DNA from: an uncultured bacterium
GTDB taxonomy: Bacteria; UBP6; UBA1177; JAKLFG01
NCBI GenBank assembly: GCA_937871295.1
Contig: CALMRE010000211.1
Span: 1-34,912, forward strand
Length of the DNA: 34,912 nt
Direction: 5' to 3'
Below the pieces are notes generated by a model. The model had not been told where the DNA came from and searched no databases. It was given only the letters and a program-made list of their open reading frames with translations. Numbering within the stretch: the first letter of the stretch is position 1; each line of letters starts with the position of its first letter. The position numbers and the translations under genes are program-made. This document shows positions 14,872-22,460 of the stretch, piece by piece.

Positions 14872-16273
14872 CGTCGAAGAACCCGTTGTCGCGCGATTTC
14901 TGTTCTCCTGCGGCGGCGGCGGGAGCCCGTTTCGGCGTCGCGGCGGGAGCCGCGGGCATCGCCGGGCGGAGCGGTGCGGGGGCCGCGGCGGGAGCGGGAA
15001 CGGGAGCGGCGGCGGGAGAGAGCGGCGCGGGCGGTTCGAACCGCAGGAAGGCGGAGTTCGGTTCCGAGACGCGGAACTTTTCGAGTTCGCCCGCCAACTG
15101 ACGCGAGATGTGGGCCATATCCTCGGCCGAACTGGCGAGTTCTTCGACCAGCGACGCGTTGCGCTGGGTCACTTCGTCCATCTGCATGATGGCCGAATTT
15201 ATCTGGTGGATGCCCGACGCCTGCTCTTTGGCCCGTTTCTCGATGTCCTGAATGGAGAGGCTCGCCTCCTGTATCCGGCTGACCAGTTGCAGGAGTACCT
15301 TGGTGGTCTTGGTCGAAAGTTCGGTGGCGTTGCGGATGTTCTCTTCGTTCTTCTCGACCAGTTCTTTTATTTCGGTGGCGGCGTCGGCGCTACGGGCGGC
15401 AAGACTCCGCACCTCGCTGGCGACCACCGCGAAGCCCTTTCCCTCCTCGCCGGCGCGGGCCGCTTCGACCGCGGCGTTGAGGGCGAGCAGGTTGGTCTGG
15501 AAGGCGATGTCGTTGACGACATTCACGATCTCCTGTATCTTGTCGCCCGATTCCTTCACCGTGGTCACGGCGGTCGCCATCTCGGCGAGCATCCGCGAAC
15601 CGTTCTCGGCGTCGGTGGTGGTGCGGCGCATCTTCGAAGCCGCCTCGGCCGACAGGCTCGCCGCCTCCTGAATGGAGGCCGTTATCTCCTCGACCGACGC
15701 GGCGGTCTGCTGGAGCGACGAGGCCATCTGCTGGGTAGCGGTCGACAACTGATTGTTGCCCGACGATACCTCCTGCGCCGAGGTGAGGACCTGCTCGGAA
15801 CTGGTTTTTATCGTTTTCAGGATATGTTCGATGTTGCTGGCGGTCTTGTTGAACCCGGCCACCAGCGGCGCCAGATCGGGATCGTTGTGGATCTCGATGC
15901 GCTTCGAAAAATCGCCGTTCTTGAGCGATTCGAAAACCCCCGCCAGTTTCATCAGCGGGATGTAGAGCACCTTGCGCAGGAACACAAGGAACAGCAGGGT
16001 CAGCAGCACCTCGAAGAACAGGGTGATCAGAAAGGCGGGCAGGAGTCCGGCCCCTTCGTCCTGATACTTCTTCACGAAAAGTTGCGCGCTCTGGACCGCG
16101 TCGGGATCGACACCGCTGTCGGTCAGGTCCTGCAGGTGACGGACGGCGCGGTCGGCGGCCCGTTCCGCTTTGGAGACAAGGAACCATTCCGAAGAGAGGA
16201 ACATGACGAACAGCAGTACGGCAAAGCCGATGATGGCCTTTCTGCTGCTCAGCCAGCGTATGAAGGAGGTCAT
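14849..16273 (-). CDS. Methyl-accepting chemotaxis protein with very small periplasmic loop
   Basis: A 474-aa chemoreceptor. TM1 about 13-33, then only about 40 residues outside the membrane (34-76, helical), TM2 about 77-99, HAMP about 100-152, and a long coiled-coil signalling domain. The conserved hairpin tip is [37 protein letters not shown], cited here only by its start and end. Methylation-helix patterns flank it. The C-terminus is a 60-residue Pro/Ala tether ending QFEEF, which resembles the CheR/CheB-docking pentapeptide (NWETF type) with Phe replacing Trp. The sensory region is too small for a ligand domain, so it may sense membrane state or a partner protein. It is first in the operon with the S9 peptidase and U32 genes, behind promoter 16308-16335. 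Confidence 0.95.
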   Translation of the reverse strand: MTSFIRWLSSRKAIIGFAVLLFVMFLSSEWFLVSKAERAADRAVRHLQDLTDSGVDPDAVQSAQLFVKKYQDEGAGLLPAFLITLFFEVLLTLLFLVFLRKVLYIPLMKLAGVFESLKNGDFSKRIEIHNDPDLAPLVAGFNKTASNIEHILKTIKTSSEQVLTSAQEVSSGNNQLSTATQQMASSLQQTAASVEEITASIQEAASLSAEAASKMRRTTTDAENGSRMLAEMATAVTTVKESGDKIQEIVNVVNDIAFQTNLLALNAAVEAARAGEEGKGFAVVASEVRSLAARSADAATEIKELVEKNEENIRNATELSTKTTKVLLQLVSRIQEASLSIQDIEKRAKEQASGIHQINSAIMQMDEVTQRNASLVEELASSAEDMAHISRQLAGELEKFRVSEPNSAFLRFEPPAPLSPAAAPVPAPAAAPAPLRPAMPAAPAATPKRAPAAAAGEQKSRDNGFFDDDQFEEF

Positions 16274-16307
16274 GGATTCCCCGCGAGCGCCCGTTGATAA
16301 CGGGGCG

Positions 16308-16335
16308 ATTGTAACATGCCGCGCCGTTTAATCAA
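16308..16335 (-). promoter_or_regulatory. Promoter of the chemoreceptor-peptidase-U32 operon
   Basis: Minus strand TTGATT (16330-16335), 16 bp, TACAAT (16308-16313). Its -35 lies 20 bp from the -35 of the divergent promoter at 16356. Confidence 0.7.
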
Positions 16336-16355
16336 CTTTTCTGTGATGCTCCATA

Positions 16356-16383
16356 TTGACTTGCTGCGTATCGCGGCTACAAT
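16356..16383 (+). promoter_or_regulatory. Promoter of the lipoprotein gene at 16412
   Basis: TTGACT (16356-16361), 16 bp, TACAAT (16378-16383), with a leader of about 22 nt. It overlaps a longer upstream reading frame and so argues for the ATG at 16412. Confidence 0.75.
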
Positions 16384-16411
16384 GCACAACACCAACGGAA
16401 CGGAGGAACCG

Positions 16412-17542
16412 ATGAAACGCTTTATGCTTCTGCTTGCCGCCGCGCTGACGGCGCTGGCCCTGACGGCCGGCTGCGACAACGAAACGGCGCCGGCCAACGA
16501 TGTCGACATGGATTTCGCCTTCGCCGACGACGCGGCCGGCGGCGGCGATACGATCATCGCCGATACCGAGGAGACCCCCGATCTGGCGCAGGACGACCTG
16601 CTCACCGACGGCGACACCGTGCCCGACTTCGGCTACAACGTATTCTTTCAGGTCATGACGATGTTCACCTTCGGCCAGCCGATGGCGATGTCGTTCGGCG
16701 CCATCATGAAAACGGCGCGCGAGGAGCTCGGCCCGGACGACGAGGATACGCCCCTGCCGGTCGATACCTGCGAATTCAGCACCGGCGCAACGGAGACCCC
16801 CACCCCCGAATGCACCTCCGACGACGAGTGCGCGCCGGAACAGAAATGTCTTGCCGACACCGATAACAACGGCAACCCGATCGCGGGGACCGAAAGCTGC
16901 AAGACCCCCGGCCGTGAATCGCTCGACCGCGGGCCGATCATCGTCACCGGCTTTATCGGCGGTCCGGTCACCTTCCTGTACGAGCCAAACGATCAGGTCT
17001 ACAAGAAGGACGGGACCGGCGACGGCCAGATCGACATAGCGCTGCTCGCCTTCAATCTCGAATATTCGCTTGCCGGCGAAGGGCAGGAGGGGCTGAAAGC
17101 CTTCTCGGGGACCGTCTATATGCCGCCGTCGCTGGAACTCACCCATCCCGAACTCAAACCCGGCAGCGGCTCGATGCCCTTCCCGGCGGCCGAGATCGAC
17201 CCGACCAAGGATGTGCTCATCAAGTGGTCGCAGGCCAATCCGGGCGCCGAAATGGACCTGACGCTGACCGGCGAGAGCGGGTCGGTGGTCTGCCGCGTTT
17301 CGGACGACGGCGAATTCACCATCCCGGTCGAACTTGTTTCGCAGATAACCTTCGGCACCGGCTTCAACGCCTTCGCCAACAACATCATCCTCGACCGGAA
17401 ATTCTCCGAGAACATGGAAGGGGACAATGTCACCGCCGGCAGGTTCACCGCCGAGGAGATGATCACGGTGATGGTCAACACCGTCGCGGCGGCCGACACC
17501 GATCCGTCACCCGATGACGACGCGGTGCTGCCCGATAACTGA
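16412..17542 (+). CDS. Lipoprotein of unknown function with short acidic spacer
   Basis: A 376-aa predicted lipoprotein. The start is placed at 16412 because CGGAGGAACCG precedes it and the promoter at 16356-16383 lies inside the longer open frame. Signal MKRFMLLLAAALTALALTAGC, anchor Cys21, followed by Asp (a residue that in enteric bacteria retains lipoproteins in the inner membrane; the rule may not hold here). A short acidic spacer (22-70) follows, then a mixed region with a Cys-rich stretch (CTSDDECAPEQKC) of the kind common in myxobacterial surface proteins. The rest is a beta-rich domain (GFIGGPVTFLYEPND, DIALLAFNLEYSLAGEGQ, FSGTVYMPPSLEL). The tail is again acidic (DTDPSPDDDAVLPDN). 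I do not recognise a named domain. The 3' end converges on the glycosyltransferase operon. Confidence 0.85.
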   Translation: MKRFMLLLAAALTALALTAGCDNETAPANDVDMDFAFADDAAGGGDTIIADTEETPDLAQDDLLTDGDTVPDFGYNVFFQVMTMFTFGQPMAMSFGAIMKTAREELGPDDEDTPLPVDTCEFSTGATETPTPECTSDDECAPEQKCLADTDNNGNPIAGTESCKTPGRESLDRGPIIVTGFIGGPVTFLYEPNDQVYKKDGTGDGQIDIALLAFNLEYSLAGEGQEGLKAFSGTVYMPPSLELTHPELKPGSGSMPFPAAEIDPTKDVLIKWSQANPGAEMDLTLTGESGSVVCRVSDDGEFTIPVELVSQITFGTGFNAFANNIILDRKFSENMEGDNVTAGRFTAEEMITVMVNTVAAADTDPSPDDDAVLPDN

Positions 17543-17548
17543 GAGCGT

Positions 17549-18712
17549 TCAGACGAATTTCTTAAAGACCGCCTCGTAGCCGTCCACCATCTTTTCCCAC
17601 GAATAGTTCGCGGTGGTGAACTCTTTTCCCGTCCGGCCCAATTCCTTGAGCCGCGCCGGATCGGCGAGCAGTCCGGTGATGCGGCGCACCCATGCATCGG
17701 CGTCGCCGGGCGGCAGAAGCACGCCGTTGTTCCCGTCCCGCACCGCGTCGGTGATGCCGTCTATCTCGGCCGCCGCCACCGGCAGGCCGCAGATGGCCGC
17801 CTCGAGCGCCGCGAGCCCGAAGCCCTCCATGTCGCCTTCCACCTTTATATTGGGCATGACATAGAGATCGGCGCACAGAAGCGTCTGGATGAGATCTTTG
17901 AACGGCAGACCGCCGAGCCGGTAGGCGCGTCCCGCCATTTCGGGGCGGGCCAGTTCGCGGCGGAGCGCCGGTTCGTCGGTGGGCATCCCGAAGATGAGGG
18001 CGAGTTGGCGCCCGAGGTCGAACGGGAGGAGCCGCAGGAGGAAATTCTTGAATCCCATCGTCGCCGACGAGGGACCGATATGGAGGCAGACCACCTCGGG
18101 GTCGAGCCGGGGTAGCACCTCGCGGACGAACCAGTTGAACCCCTTGCGTGGCACCGGACGCCCGAGCATCACCAGCAGTTTTTTGTGCGAAAGATCGACG
18201 CCGAGCCGTCGCCCGATGACGGCGCGGTAGTTGGGGACCGCCGGCAGATCGCCGAGCGTCGTATCGACGCCGTTGGGGACCACCGTCACCTTCGCCGGGT
18301 CGAAGCCGCGGTCGGTGCAGGCCTTCGCGGTGGCGGTGCTTACGGCGATGACGCCGTCGTAGGCGGCGAAGCGCGGTATGATCCGCTTCTGGAACCAACC
18401 GGCCGGCATCACCACATCGAGCCCGTGAAGCGTCACGACGATGGGCAGATCGGTGATCGCGCGCAGCGGCAGCGAGAAGAAGCCCATGAGGCCGTCGTTG
18501 AGGTGAATGATCGATATGCCGGGGTTCTCCGCCAGTATCTTGCGCACCCGCCGTTTGAGCGTCAGGAAGAATTTCCATTTGCCGGAGTCGCCGCCGTGGA
18601 TGAGGGTGTGGACCTTCACGCGGCGCGACATGCCGCGGATCAGTTCGAAGCTTTGCTTCTGCATCCCGCCGACCGAGGGAGGGTACTTATGAGTGATGAA
18701 CAGGACTTCCAT
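17549..18712 (-). CDS. Glycosyltransferase family 4 protein (third gene of glycolipid operon)
   Basis: A 387-aa GT-B glycosyltransferase. It starts MEVLFITHKYPPSVGGMQKQ, the nucleotide-binding glycine loop typical of family 4, has VVTLHGLDVV and a TVVPNGVDT segment in the first lobe, LLVMLGRPVPRKG at the start of the donor lobe, and the E-x7-E donor motif (E296 and E304 in EGFGLAALEA). It probably transfers a sugar from a nucleotide-sugar donor to a lipid or polysaccharide at the cytoplasmic membrane. A TTG at 18724 would add four residues; the ATG at 18712 is preferred because it opens the family's conserved first strand. It overlaps the upstream membrane-protein gene by 26 nt, so translation is probably coupled. 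Specificity cannot be read from sequence. Confidence 0.92.
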   Translation of the reverse strand: MEVLFITHKYPPSVGGMQKQSFELIRGMSRRVKVHTLIHGGDSGKWKFFLTLKRRVRKILAENPGISIIHLNDGLMGFFSLPLRAITDLPIVVTLHGLDVVMPAGWFQKRIIPRFAAYDGVIAVSTATAKACTDRGFDPAKVTVVPNGVDTTLGDLPAVPNYRAVIGRRLGVDLSHKKLLVMLGRPVPRKGFNWFVREVLPRLDPEVVCLHIGPSSATMGFKNFLLRLLPFDLGRQLALIFGMPTDEPALRRELARPEMAGRAYRLGGLPFKDLIQTLLCADLYVMPNIKVEGDMEGFGLAALEAAICGLPVAAAEIDGITDAVRDGNNGVLLPPGDADAWVRRITGLLADPARLKELGRTGKEFTTANYSWEKMVDGYEAVFKKFV

Positions 18713-19760
18713 AGCTCTCGGCAACGACGGTGGAGGGATCGAGTTCCTTACGGCGGCGCATCATGAACAGCGAGAACACGAGCGTCCCCATCCCGAGCCA
18801 GAACAACTGCCGCGTGCGGCGCAGTATCGACACGCTGATCCACAGTTCGGCCCCCGGTACGCCGACCAGATCGAGCATGAGGCGGTTGGCGTATTCTTCG
18901 ATACCGACCTGTCCCGGCACGAAGGTCCCCATCGCCTTGAAGAGCATGACGCCCACCTCCATCGCGATGCAGGAGAAGTAGGAGACATCGACGCCGAGGA
19001 AGGTGAGTATCAGGAAGAACTCGGTCGCGCCGCCCAGCCAGTGAACGAGCGTCAGGCCGTAGGCGCGGGCGAGATCCCTGCGCCGGTGATGGAAGAAATA
19101 GGAAAGATCGCCGTCGACCTTCTGCAGTTTCCGTTCGATGACCAGCAGCCCTTTGAACCACGGCAGGACCAGACGGAGGGTCGCCGGGAACAGCGCGAAA
19201 AACGAACGGCCGCGCGAAAGACGGTAGAGAAAAAAGGCCGCGCCCGAAAGCAGTCCCGTCGCGACGACGGCCATGACCGCCTTACTGCCGGCGAAGTTCA
19301 GTTTATCGAGGAACAGCAGGATCCCGAAGCCGATCAGCGTGCCGCTCGAGAGCCAGACGGTGAGCCGCGCGATGGTCAGCGCGGTGATCGAACGGCTGTA
19401 GGGGACGCCGCGGCGCGACAGGACCACCGCCTTCATCGTTTCGCCGGCGAGGAAACTCGTCGGGTTGATCTGGGCGAGGCTCTCCCCCATGAGCCGTATC
19501 AGGAACAGGCGGAAGATGCCGATAGGGGGTTTTTCGAGGAAGCAGTAGCGCCACGCGGTGGTGACCAGCAGCTGCGCCGTGAGCGTCACAAGGATGATGA
19601 AGAGGAATTTGTAGCCGATGCCTCCCAGTTGCTGGGTGATGCGGCCCAGATCGGAGGCGCTCACGAACCACCAGATGAGGAAGAAGCCGAGGATGAGGAG
19701 CGATATCTTCGCCAGACGACCGATGATAGCCTTTATTTCGGGTCTATACAGCAATCTCAT
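18687..19760 (-). CDS. Lysylphosphatidylglycerol synthase-type integral membrane protein (flippase-like)
   Basis: A 357-aa membrane protein of the LPG_synthase_TM (UPF0104/DUF318) family, with about eight hydrophobic segments. Recognisable family features are the first helix ISLLILGFFLIWWFV, GESLAQINPTSFLAGETMKA and, near the end, FVPGQVGIEEYANRLM. In MprF this domain flips aminoacylated lipids. Stand-alone versions, often beside glycosyltransferases, are thought to move lipid-linked substrates, but this is inference. It overlaps both neighbours (17 nt with the upstream glycosyltransferase, 26 nt with the downstream one). The natural reading is a synthesis-plus-translocation unit for a glycolipid or surface glycan. 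Confidence 0.9.
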   Translation of the reverse strand: MRLLYRPEIKAIIGRLAKISLLILGFFLIWWFVSASDLGRITQQLGGIGYKFLFIILVTLTAQLLVTTAWRYCFLEKPPIGIFRLFLIRLMGESLAQINPTSFLAGETMKAVVLSRRGVPYSRSITALTIARLTVWLSSGTLIGFGILLFLDKLNFAGSKAVMAVVATGLLSGAAFFLYRLSRGRSFFALFPATLRLVLPWFKGLLVIERKLQKVDGDLSYFFHHRRRDLARAYGLTLVHWLGGATEFFLILTFLGVDVSYFSCIAMEVGVMLFKAMGTFVPGQVGIEEYANRLMLDLVGVPGAELWISVSILRRTRQLFWLGMGTLVFSLFMMRRRKELDPSTVVAESYGSPVHHS

Positions 19761-20952
19761 GCGCCTTCTCCGGTGCGGTGGCGGGGGCGAAACGGCCGGC
19801 GATCCGCTCGTAGGAGGAGAACATATCCTCGCAGAGCGTGTCCCACTGCTGACGGTGGGCGTATTCGGCGGCGCGGCGCGACATCACGGCGGCCTTTTTC
19901 GGATCGTCGAGTATCCGCGCTATCTTCTGATGGAAGTCGTTCGGATCCTTGGGCGTCGCGTGGAAACCGGTGAGACCGTCCTTCACGATACCCTTCGGCC
20001 CCCCCTGCGCCGCGACCACCGGCGTGAGGCCGGAGGCCATCGCCTCGAGGACGACATTGCCGAAGGTCTCGGTGATGGACGGGAAGATGAACACATCGCT
20101 CGATGCATATACCTTCGCCAACTCCTTTTTGACCAGTTTGCCGGTGAACACCGCGTCGGGCATGAGCCGTTCGAGCTCGCGCCGCCGCGGGCCGTCGCCG
20201 GTGACGACGAACCGGACATCGGGATGGGTCTCGGTCAGCAGATCGTAGACCGCCGCGAGCGTCTTCAACTCCTTTTCCCACACCAGCCGGCTGACGAACA
20301 GCACCCGCCGCGTCGCCGCGCCGCAGAGTTTGTCCATGAAGACCGGGTCGCGGTTGTCGGGGCTGAACAGCGTCGTGTCGATGCCGCGGCCCCAGATGAC
20401 CATCCGCCGCCGCTCGATACCGCAGTCGAGCAGTTCGTCCATGATGCTCTCGGTCGGCACATAGACCAGATCGCACTTGTTGTAGAACCAGTTCATGTAG
20501 CGCCGGCCGCCGCGGTCGAGCAGGCGCGAGAAGAAGGGCAGATAGCGGAAATAGTATTCGATGTAACTGATGAAATGGGTGTGGTAGGTCGCGAGCACCG
20601 GTATCCCCTGCTCCTGACCGTAAGCGAGGGCGTAGTTGCCCAGTGTGAAGGGGGTGGTCAGGTGGATGATGTCGGGCTGGAAATCGTCGAGCGCCTCACG
20701 GAGCTGGCTGTTGAAGAAGGGGAGCGAGATGGGGTAGTCGGGGTTGGTGGGGAAGGCGACCTTGGGGACCACCACCACCGGGAAGGGGAGTTTCACATTC
20801 TCGCTGGGGGGATAACTCGTGATGAAGAGATACTCGAACCGTTTTTTGGGGATGCGGTCGATGATCTGGTAGAGGGTGTTGGTGACGCCGTCGAGATGCT
20901 CCTTGAGCACTTCGCTGAAAAGCGCTATTTTTATCGGCCGCTTACCGCTCAC
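19744..20952 (-). CDS. Glycosyltransferase family 4 protein (first gene of glycolipid operon)
   Basis: A 402-aa GT-B enzyme similar in pattern to the sulfoquinovosyl- and glycosyl-diacylglycerol synthases and mannosyltransferases of family GT4. N-terminal ALFSEVLKEHLDGVTNTLYQI, then DIIHLTTPFTLG, ATYHTHF (121-127) and a DLVYVPTESI segment. Second lobe: VLFVSRLVWEKELKTL, VVTGDGPRRREL and the donor-binding E-x7-E (E295 and E303 in SITETFGNVVLEAMASG). The likely product is a glycolipid or glycan precursor made at the cytoplasmic membrane face. The start codon is GTG at 20952 with a GGAG upstream; no ATG fits the conserved beginning. It heads a three-gene overlapping operon. Two 15-bp palindromes lie 100-150 bp upstream. 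Confidence 0.93.
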   Translation of the reverse strand: MSGKRPIKIALFSEVLKEHLDGVTNTLYQIIDRIPKKRFEYLFITSYPPSENVKLPFPVVVVPKVAFPTNPDYPISLPFFNSQLREALDDFQPDIIHLTTPFTLGNYALAYGQEQGIPVLATYHTHFISYIEYYFRYLPFFSRLLDRGGRRYMNWFYNKCDLVYVPTESIMDELLDCGIERRRMVIWGRGIDTTLFSPDNRDPVFMDKLCGAATRRVLFVSRLVWEKELKTLAAVYDLLTETHPDVRFVVTGDGPRRRELERLMPDAVFTGKLVKKELAKVYASSDVFIFPSITETFGNVVLEAMASGLTPVVAAQGGPKGIVKDGLTGFHATPKDPNDFHQKIARILDDPKKAAVMSRRAAEYAHRQQWDTLCEDMFSSYERIAGRFAPATAPEKAHEIAV

Positions 20953-21052
20953 GGGTCTCCGCTCCTACCTTACATTAAAAGGCCGCGTGTAGAAGCAAAG
21001 ACCATGCCGGGCACAACTACTTACTTTTATTCGATTTATCTTTTAAGCGAAG

Positions 21053-21067
21053 GTAAAGCCGCTTTAC
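21053..21067. promoter_or_regulatory. Candidate operator 1, GTAAAGC-C-GCTTTAC
   Basis: A perfect 15-bp palindrome (7 bp, 1, 7 bp) in the 157-bp gap upstream of the glycosyltransferase operon. It is paired with 21084-21098, centre to centre 31 bp (about three helical turns). It is probably a repressor or activator site; no regulator gene is adjacent. Confidence 0.5.
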
Positions 21068-21083
21068 GCCGTCCGTCGGAGAT

Positions 21084-21098
21084 GTAAAAAAACTTTAC
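21084..21098. promoter_or_regulatory. Candidate operator 2, GTAAA-N5-TTTAC
   Basis: The sequence GTAAAAAAACTTTAC shares length and both arms (GTAAA/TTTAC) with operator 1, but its centre is not symmetric. Confidence 0.45.
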
Positions 21099-21109
21099 GA
21101 AGCGTCGGC

Positions 21110-21544
21110 TCAGCCCCGTGCGATCTCGGCGCCGTTAAGAAGGGCGCGCCATGACAGGGGAGCGATCTTCCGGAACATCGCCGAGATGCCGCAATACTTC
21201 TCCTGCGACAGTGTGATCGCGCGTACCAGTTTGTCGGGATCGCCCGTCCCCTCGAACAGATAGGTGATCTCGAAGGCGGTGAAGACCTTCGGATGTTCGT
21301 CGGTCAGCGGCGCCTCGACCTCGATGCGGAACAGCTCCGGCACCGGCGCCCGCATCTTCTCGAGGATGGCGATCACATCGATGCCGGTACAGCCGGCTAC
21401 CGACTGCAGGAACAGATGTTTGGGGGTCTCGCCGCAGGCGGCGTTCGCCGCCAGTCCCGCCGGATCGGTCACGAGCACTTTGACCGGCAGGTCGCTTCCC
21501 GTCTCAAAAGAAACGCCTTCCCGGTGAGTCAGCCATACCTTCAT
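21110..21544 (-). CDS. OsmC/Ohr-family protein
   Basis: A 144-aa member of the OsmC superfamily, dimeric peroxiredoxin-like proteins that reduce organic hydroperoxides with a pair of cysteines. The two expected Cys are present: Cys52 in SVAGCTGIDV and Cys118 in EKYCGISAMF. GLAANAACGETPKHLFLQSVAG is the usual helix preceding the first one. A third Cys (37) is in that helix. The start is set at ATG 21544: GGAGG is 6 nt upstream, and the promoter at 21572-21600 lies inside a longer open frame. It more closely resembles general OsmC-like proteins (YhfA type) than Ohr. It is transcribed alone; the following glycosyltransferase operon lies beyond a 157-nt gap with its own operator-like sites. Confidence 0.9.
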   Translation of the reverse strand: MKVWLTHREGVSFETGSDLPVKVLVTDPAGLAANAACGETPKHLFLQSVAGCTGIDVIAILEKMRAPVPELFRIEVEAPLTDEHPKVFTAFEITYLFEGTGDPDKLVRAITLSQEKYCGISAMFRKIAPLSWRALLNGAEIARG

Positions 21545-21571
21545 GTCAGCCTCCGTAAAAAGAGAGGTATC

Positions 21572-21600
21572 GTTATAGCCGGTTCGCGCCCGGAGGTCAA
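21572..21600 (-). promoter_or_regulatory. Promoter of the osmC-family gene
   Basis: Minus strand TTGACC (21595-21600), 17 bp, TATAAC (21572-21577), with a leader of about 21 nt to the ATG at 21544. Confidence 0.7.
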
Positions 21601-21728
21601 GAGAGAAGGTCGGAAAAAGTTCAGCGGATCGTTGAGGGTCGCCTGCTCCGCCGTTCCTCCGATAAGGGCCATACACCGCCCGATGCCGCCGATGCCGTCA
21701 GCCGATTTTTTTGTATCAGAAACAAGGA

Positions 21729-21779
21729 CCCGCTGATACTTTGTCTGGGGGTGGGAGGGGTTGGCTCCGTATCAGCGGG
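21729..21779. repeat. 11-bp inverted repeat with G-rich loop
   Basis: CCCGCTGATAC (21729-21739) and GTATCAGCGGG (21769-21779) are perfect inverted repeats 29 nt apart. The loop on the plus strand contains four G tracts (21747-21751, 21753-21755, 21757-21760, 21763-21764) that could form a G-quadruplex. Confidence 0.7.
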
Positions 21780-21905
21780 CAATTATGTATAACGGGTATA
21801 GTGGAGAATGTCCAGAAATATCGGGGCCTGTATTGAAATAAATATTTGGGGGAAAACGATACATATACAATACGGTGGTCTCTCCTCTAACTGAGATCAC
21901 TGGGT

Positions 21906-21936
21906 CCGCCCCGCCGGTCGTTGCGCGGCGGGGCGG
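21906..21936 (-). terminator. GC-rich hairpin after hsp20 (possible terminator)
   Basis: A perfect 11-bp stem (21906-21916 with 21926-21936) and 9-nt loop, 21 nt past the hsp20 stop on the minus strand. There is no T run behind it, so it may be a weak or factor-assisted terminator or an mRNA end stabiliser. Confidence 0.5.
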
Positions 21937-21956
21937 GTAGGGGGGGTGGAAAGGTG

Positions 21957-22400
21957 TTACCGGATCGTTATCCTGCGCGGCTTTTTCTCCTCGCTTTTGG
22001 GGATGGTCAGGCGCAGGATGCCGTCCCGGAACTCGGCATCGACCTTTTCGGTGGCCACCTGATCGGGCAGCGAAAAATTGCGGCAGAACCCGCCGACATA
22101 CGATTCGCGCCGGTGGACATTCTTGCTCTTCTCCTCGCGGGTCTCCTTCTTTTCGCCCGAGATCGACAGCACGTTGTTGCGGATCTCGATGTTCACCTGT
22201 TCCTTCGACATGCCCGGCAACTCCGCCTTGATGAGGTAGGCATCATCGGTCTCCTCGATGTCGACCTTCGGCCAGCCCTCGCTCACGGCGTAGCCCAGCG
22301 CATTGTCGAACAGGTCGCTGAACAGATCGCCGAACAGACCGCCGTACTGACGGCTCATCAGATTCCGTTCGGGGTGTTCATACCTCTTGATCATCGACAT
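21957..22400 (-). CDS. Hsp20 / alpha-crystallin small heat-shock protein
   Basis: A 147-aa small heat-shock protein that binds unfolding proteins as large oligomers without ATP. The N-terminal arm (1-44) includes LFGDLFSDLFDNAL. The alpha-crystallin domain (about 45-137) has WPKVDIEETDDAYLIKAELPGM, VLSISGEKKE, the RRESYVGGFCRNFSLPDQV strand pair and DGILRLTIPK. The C-terminal extension carries an ITI motif (RRITIR) of the I-x-I type that links subunits. The ATG at 22400 has a strong GGAGGA. Its leader (about 54 nt) is longer than the typical 20-30 nt in this window and contains small hairpins, so a thermosensor role is conceivable. It shares a divergent promoter region with the EGF-like lipoprotein. 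Confidence 0.96.
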   Translation of the reverse strand: MSMIKRYEHPERNLMSRQYGGLFGDLFSDLFDNALGYAVSEGWPKVDIEETDDAYLIKAELPGMSKEQVNIEIRNNVLSISGEKKETREEKSKNVHRRESYVGGFCRNFSLPDQVATEKVDAEFRDGILRLTIPKSEEKKPRRITIR

Positions 22401-22460
22401 GGCTTCCTCCTTCCAAAGGTTAGGGTTGATCGGGGTTCCAAAGAACCTGTCGCGAATTTT

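Larger units (their letters stand above)
21545..21956. other. Structured 412-bp intergenic region between osmC and hsp20
   Basis: No credible gene. Contents from left: the osmC promoter (21572-21600); three GTATCAG/CTGATAC copies (21713, 21733, 21769); an 11-bp inverted repeat enclosing a G-rich loop (21729-21779); an AT-rich segment (21781-21880) with a weak minus-strand promoter-like pair (TGGACA 21809-21814, TATACA 21786-21791, 17-bp spacer); a GTGGTCTC/GAGATCAC imperfect inverted repeat (21877-21900); and a strong GC hairpin (21906-21936) after hsp20. A small RNA is possible but not shown. Confidence 0.4.

Noticed and set aside
18693-19973. 426-codon plus-strand open frame across the membrane-protein gene
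   Set aside because: The minus strand has an obvious multi-pass membrane protein of a known family. The plus frame is Arg/Asp/Glu-rich noise.
21545-21676. Longer start for the OsmC protein (upstream of 21544)
   Set aside because: The promoter and GGAGG lie between the two starts, and the extra 44 residues are unlike the family.
21781-21880. Small RNA gene with a promoter at 21786-21814
   Set aside because: The -35 (TGGACA) and -10 (TATACA) are mediocre and no terminator follows; kept only as a possibility in the intergenic entry.
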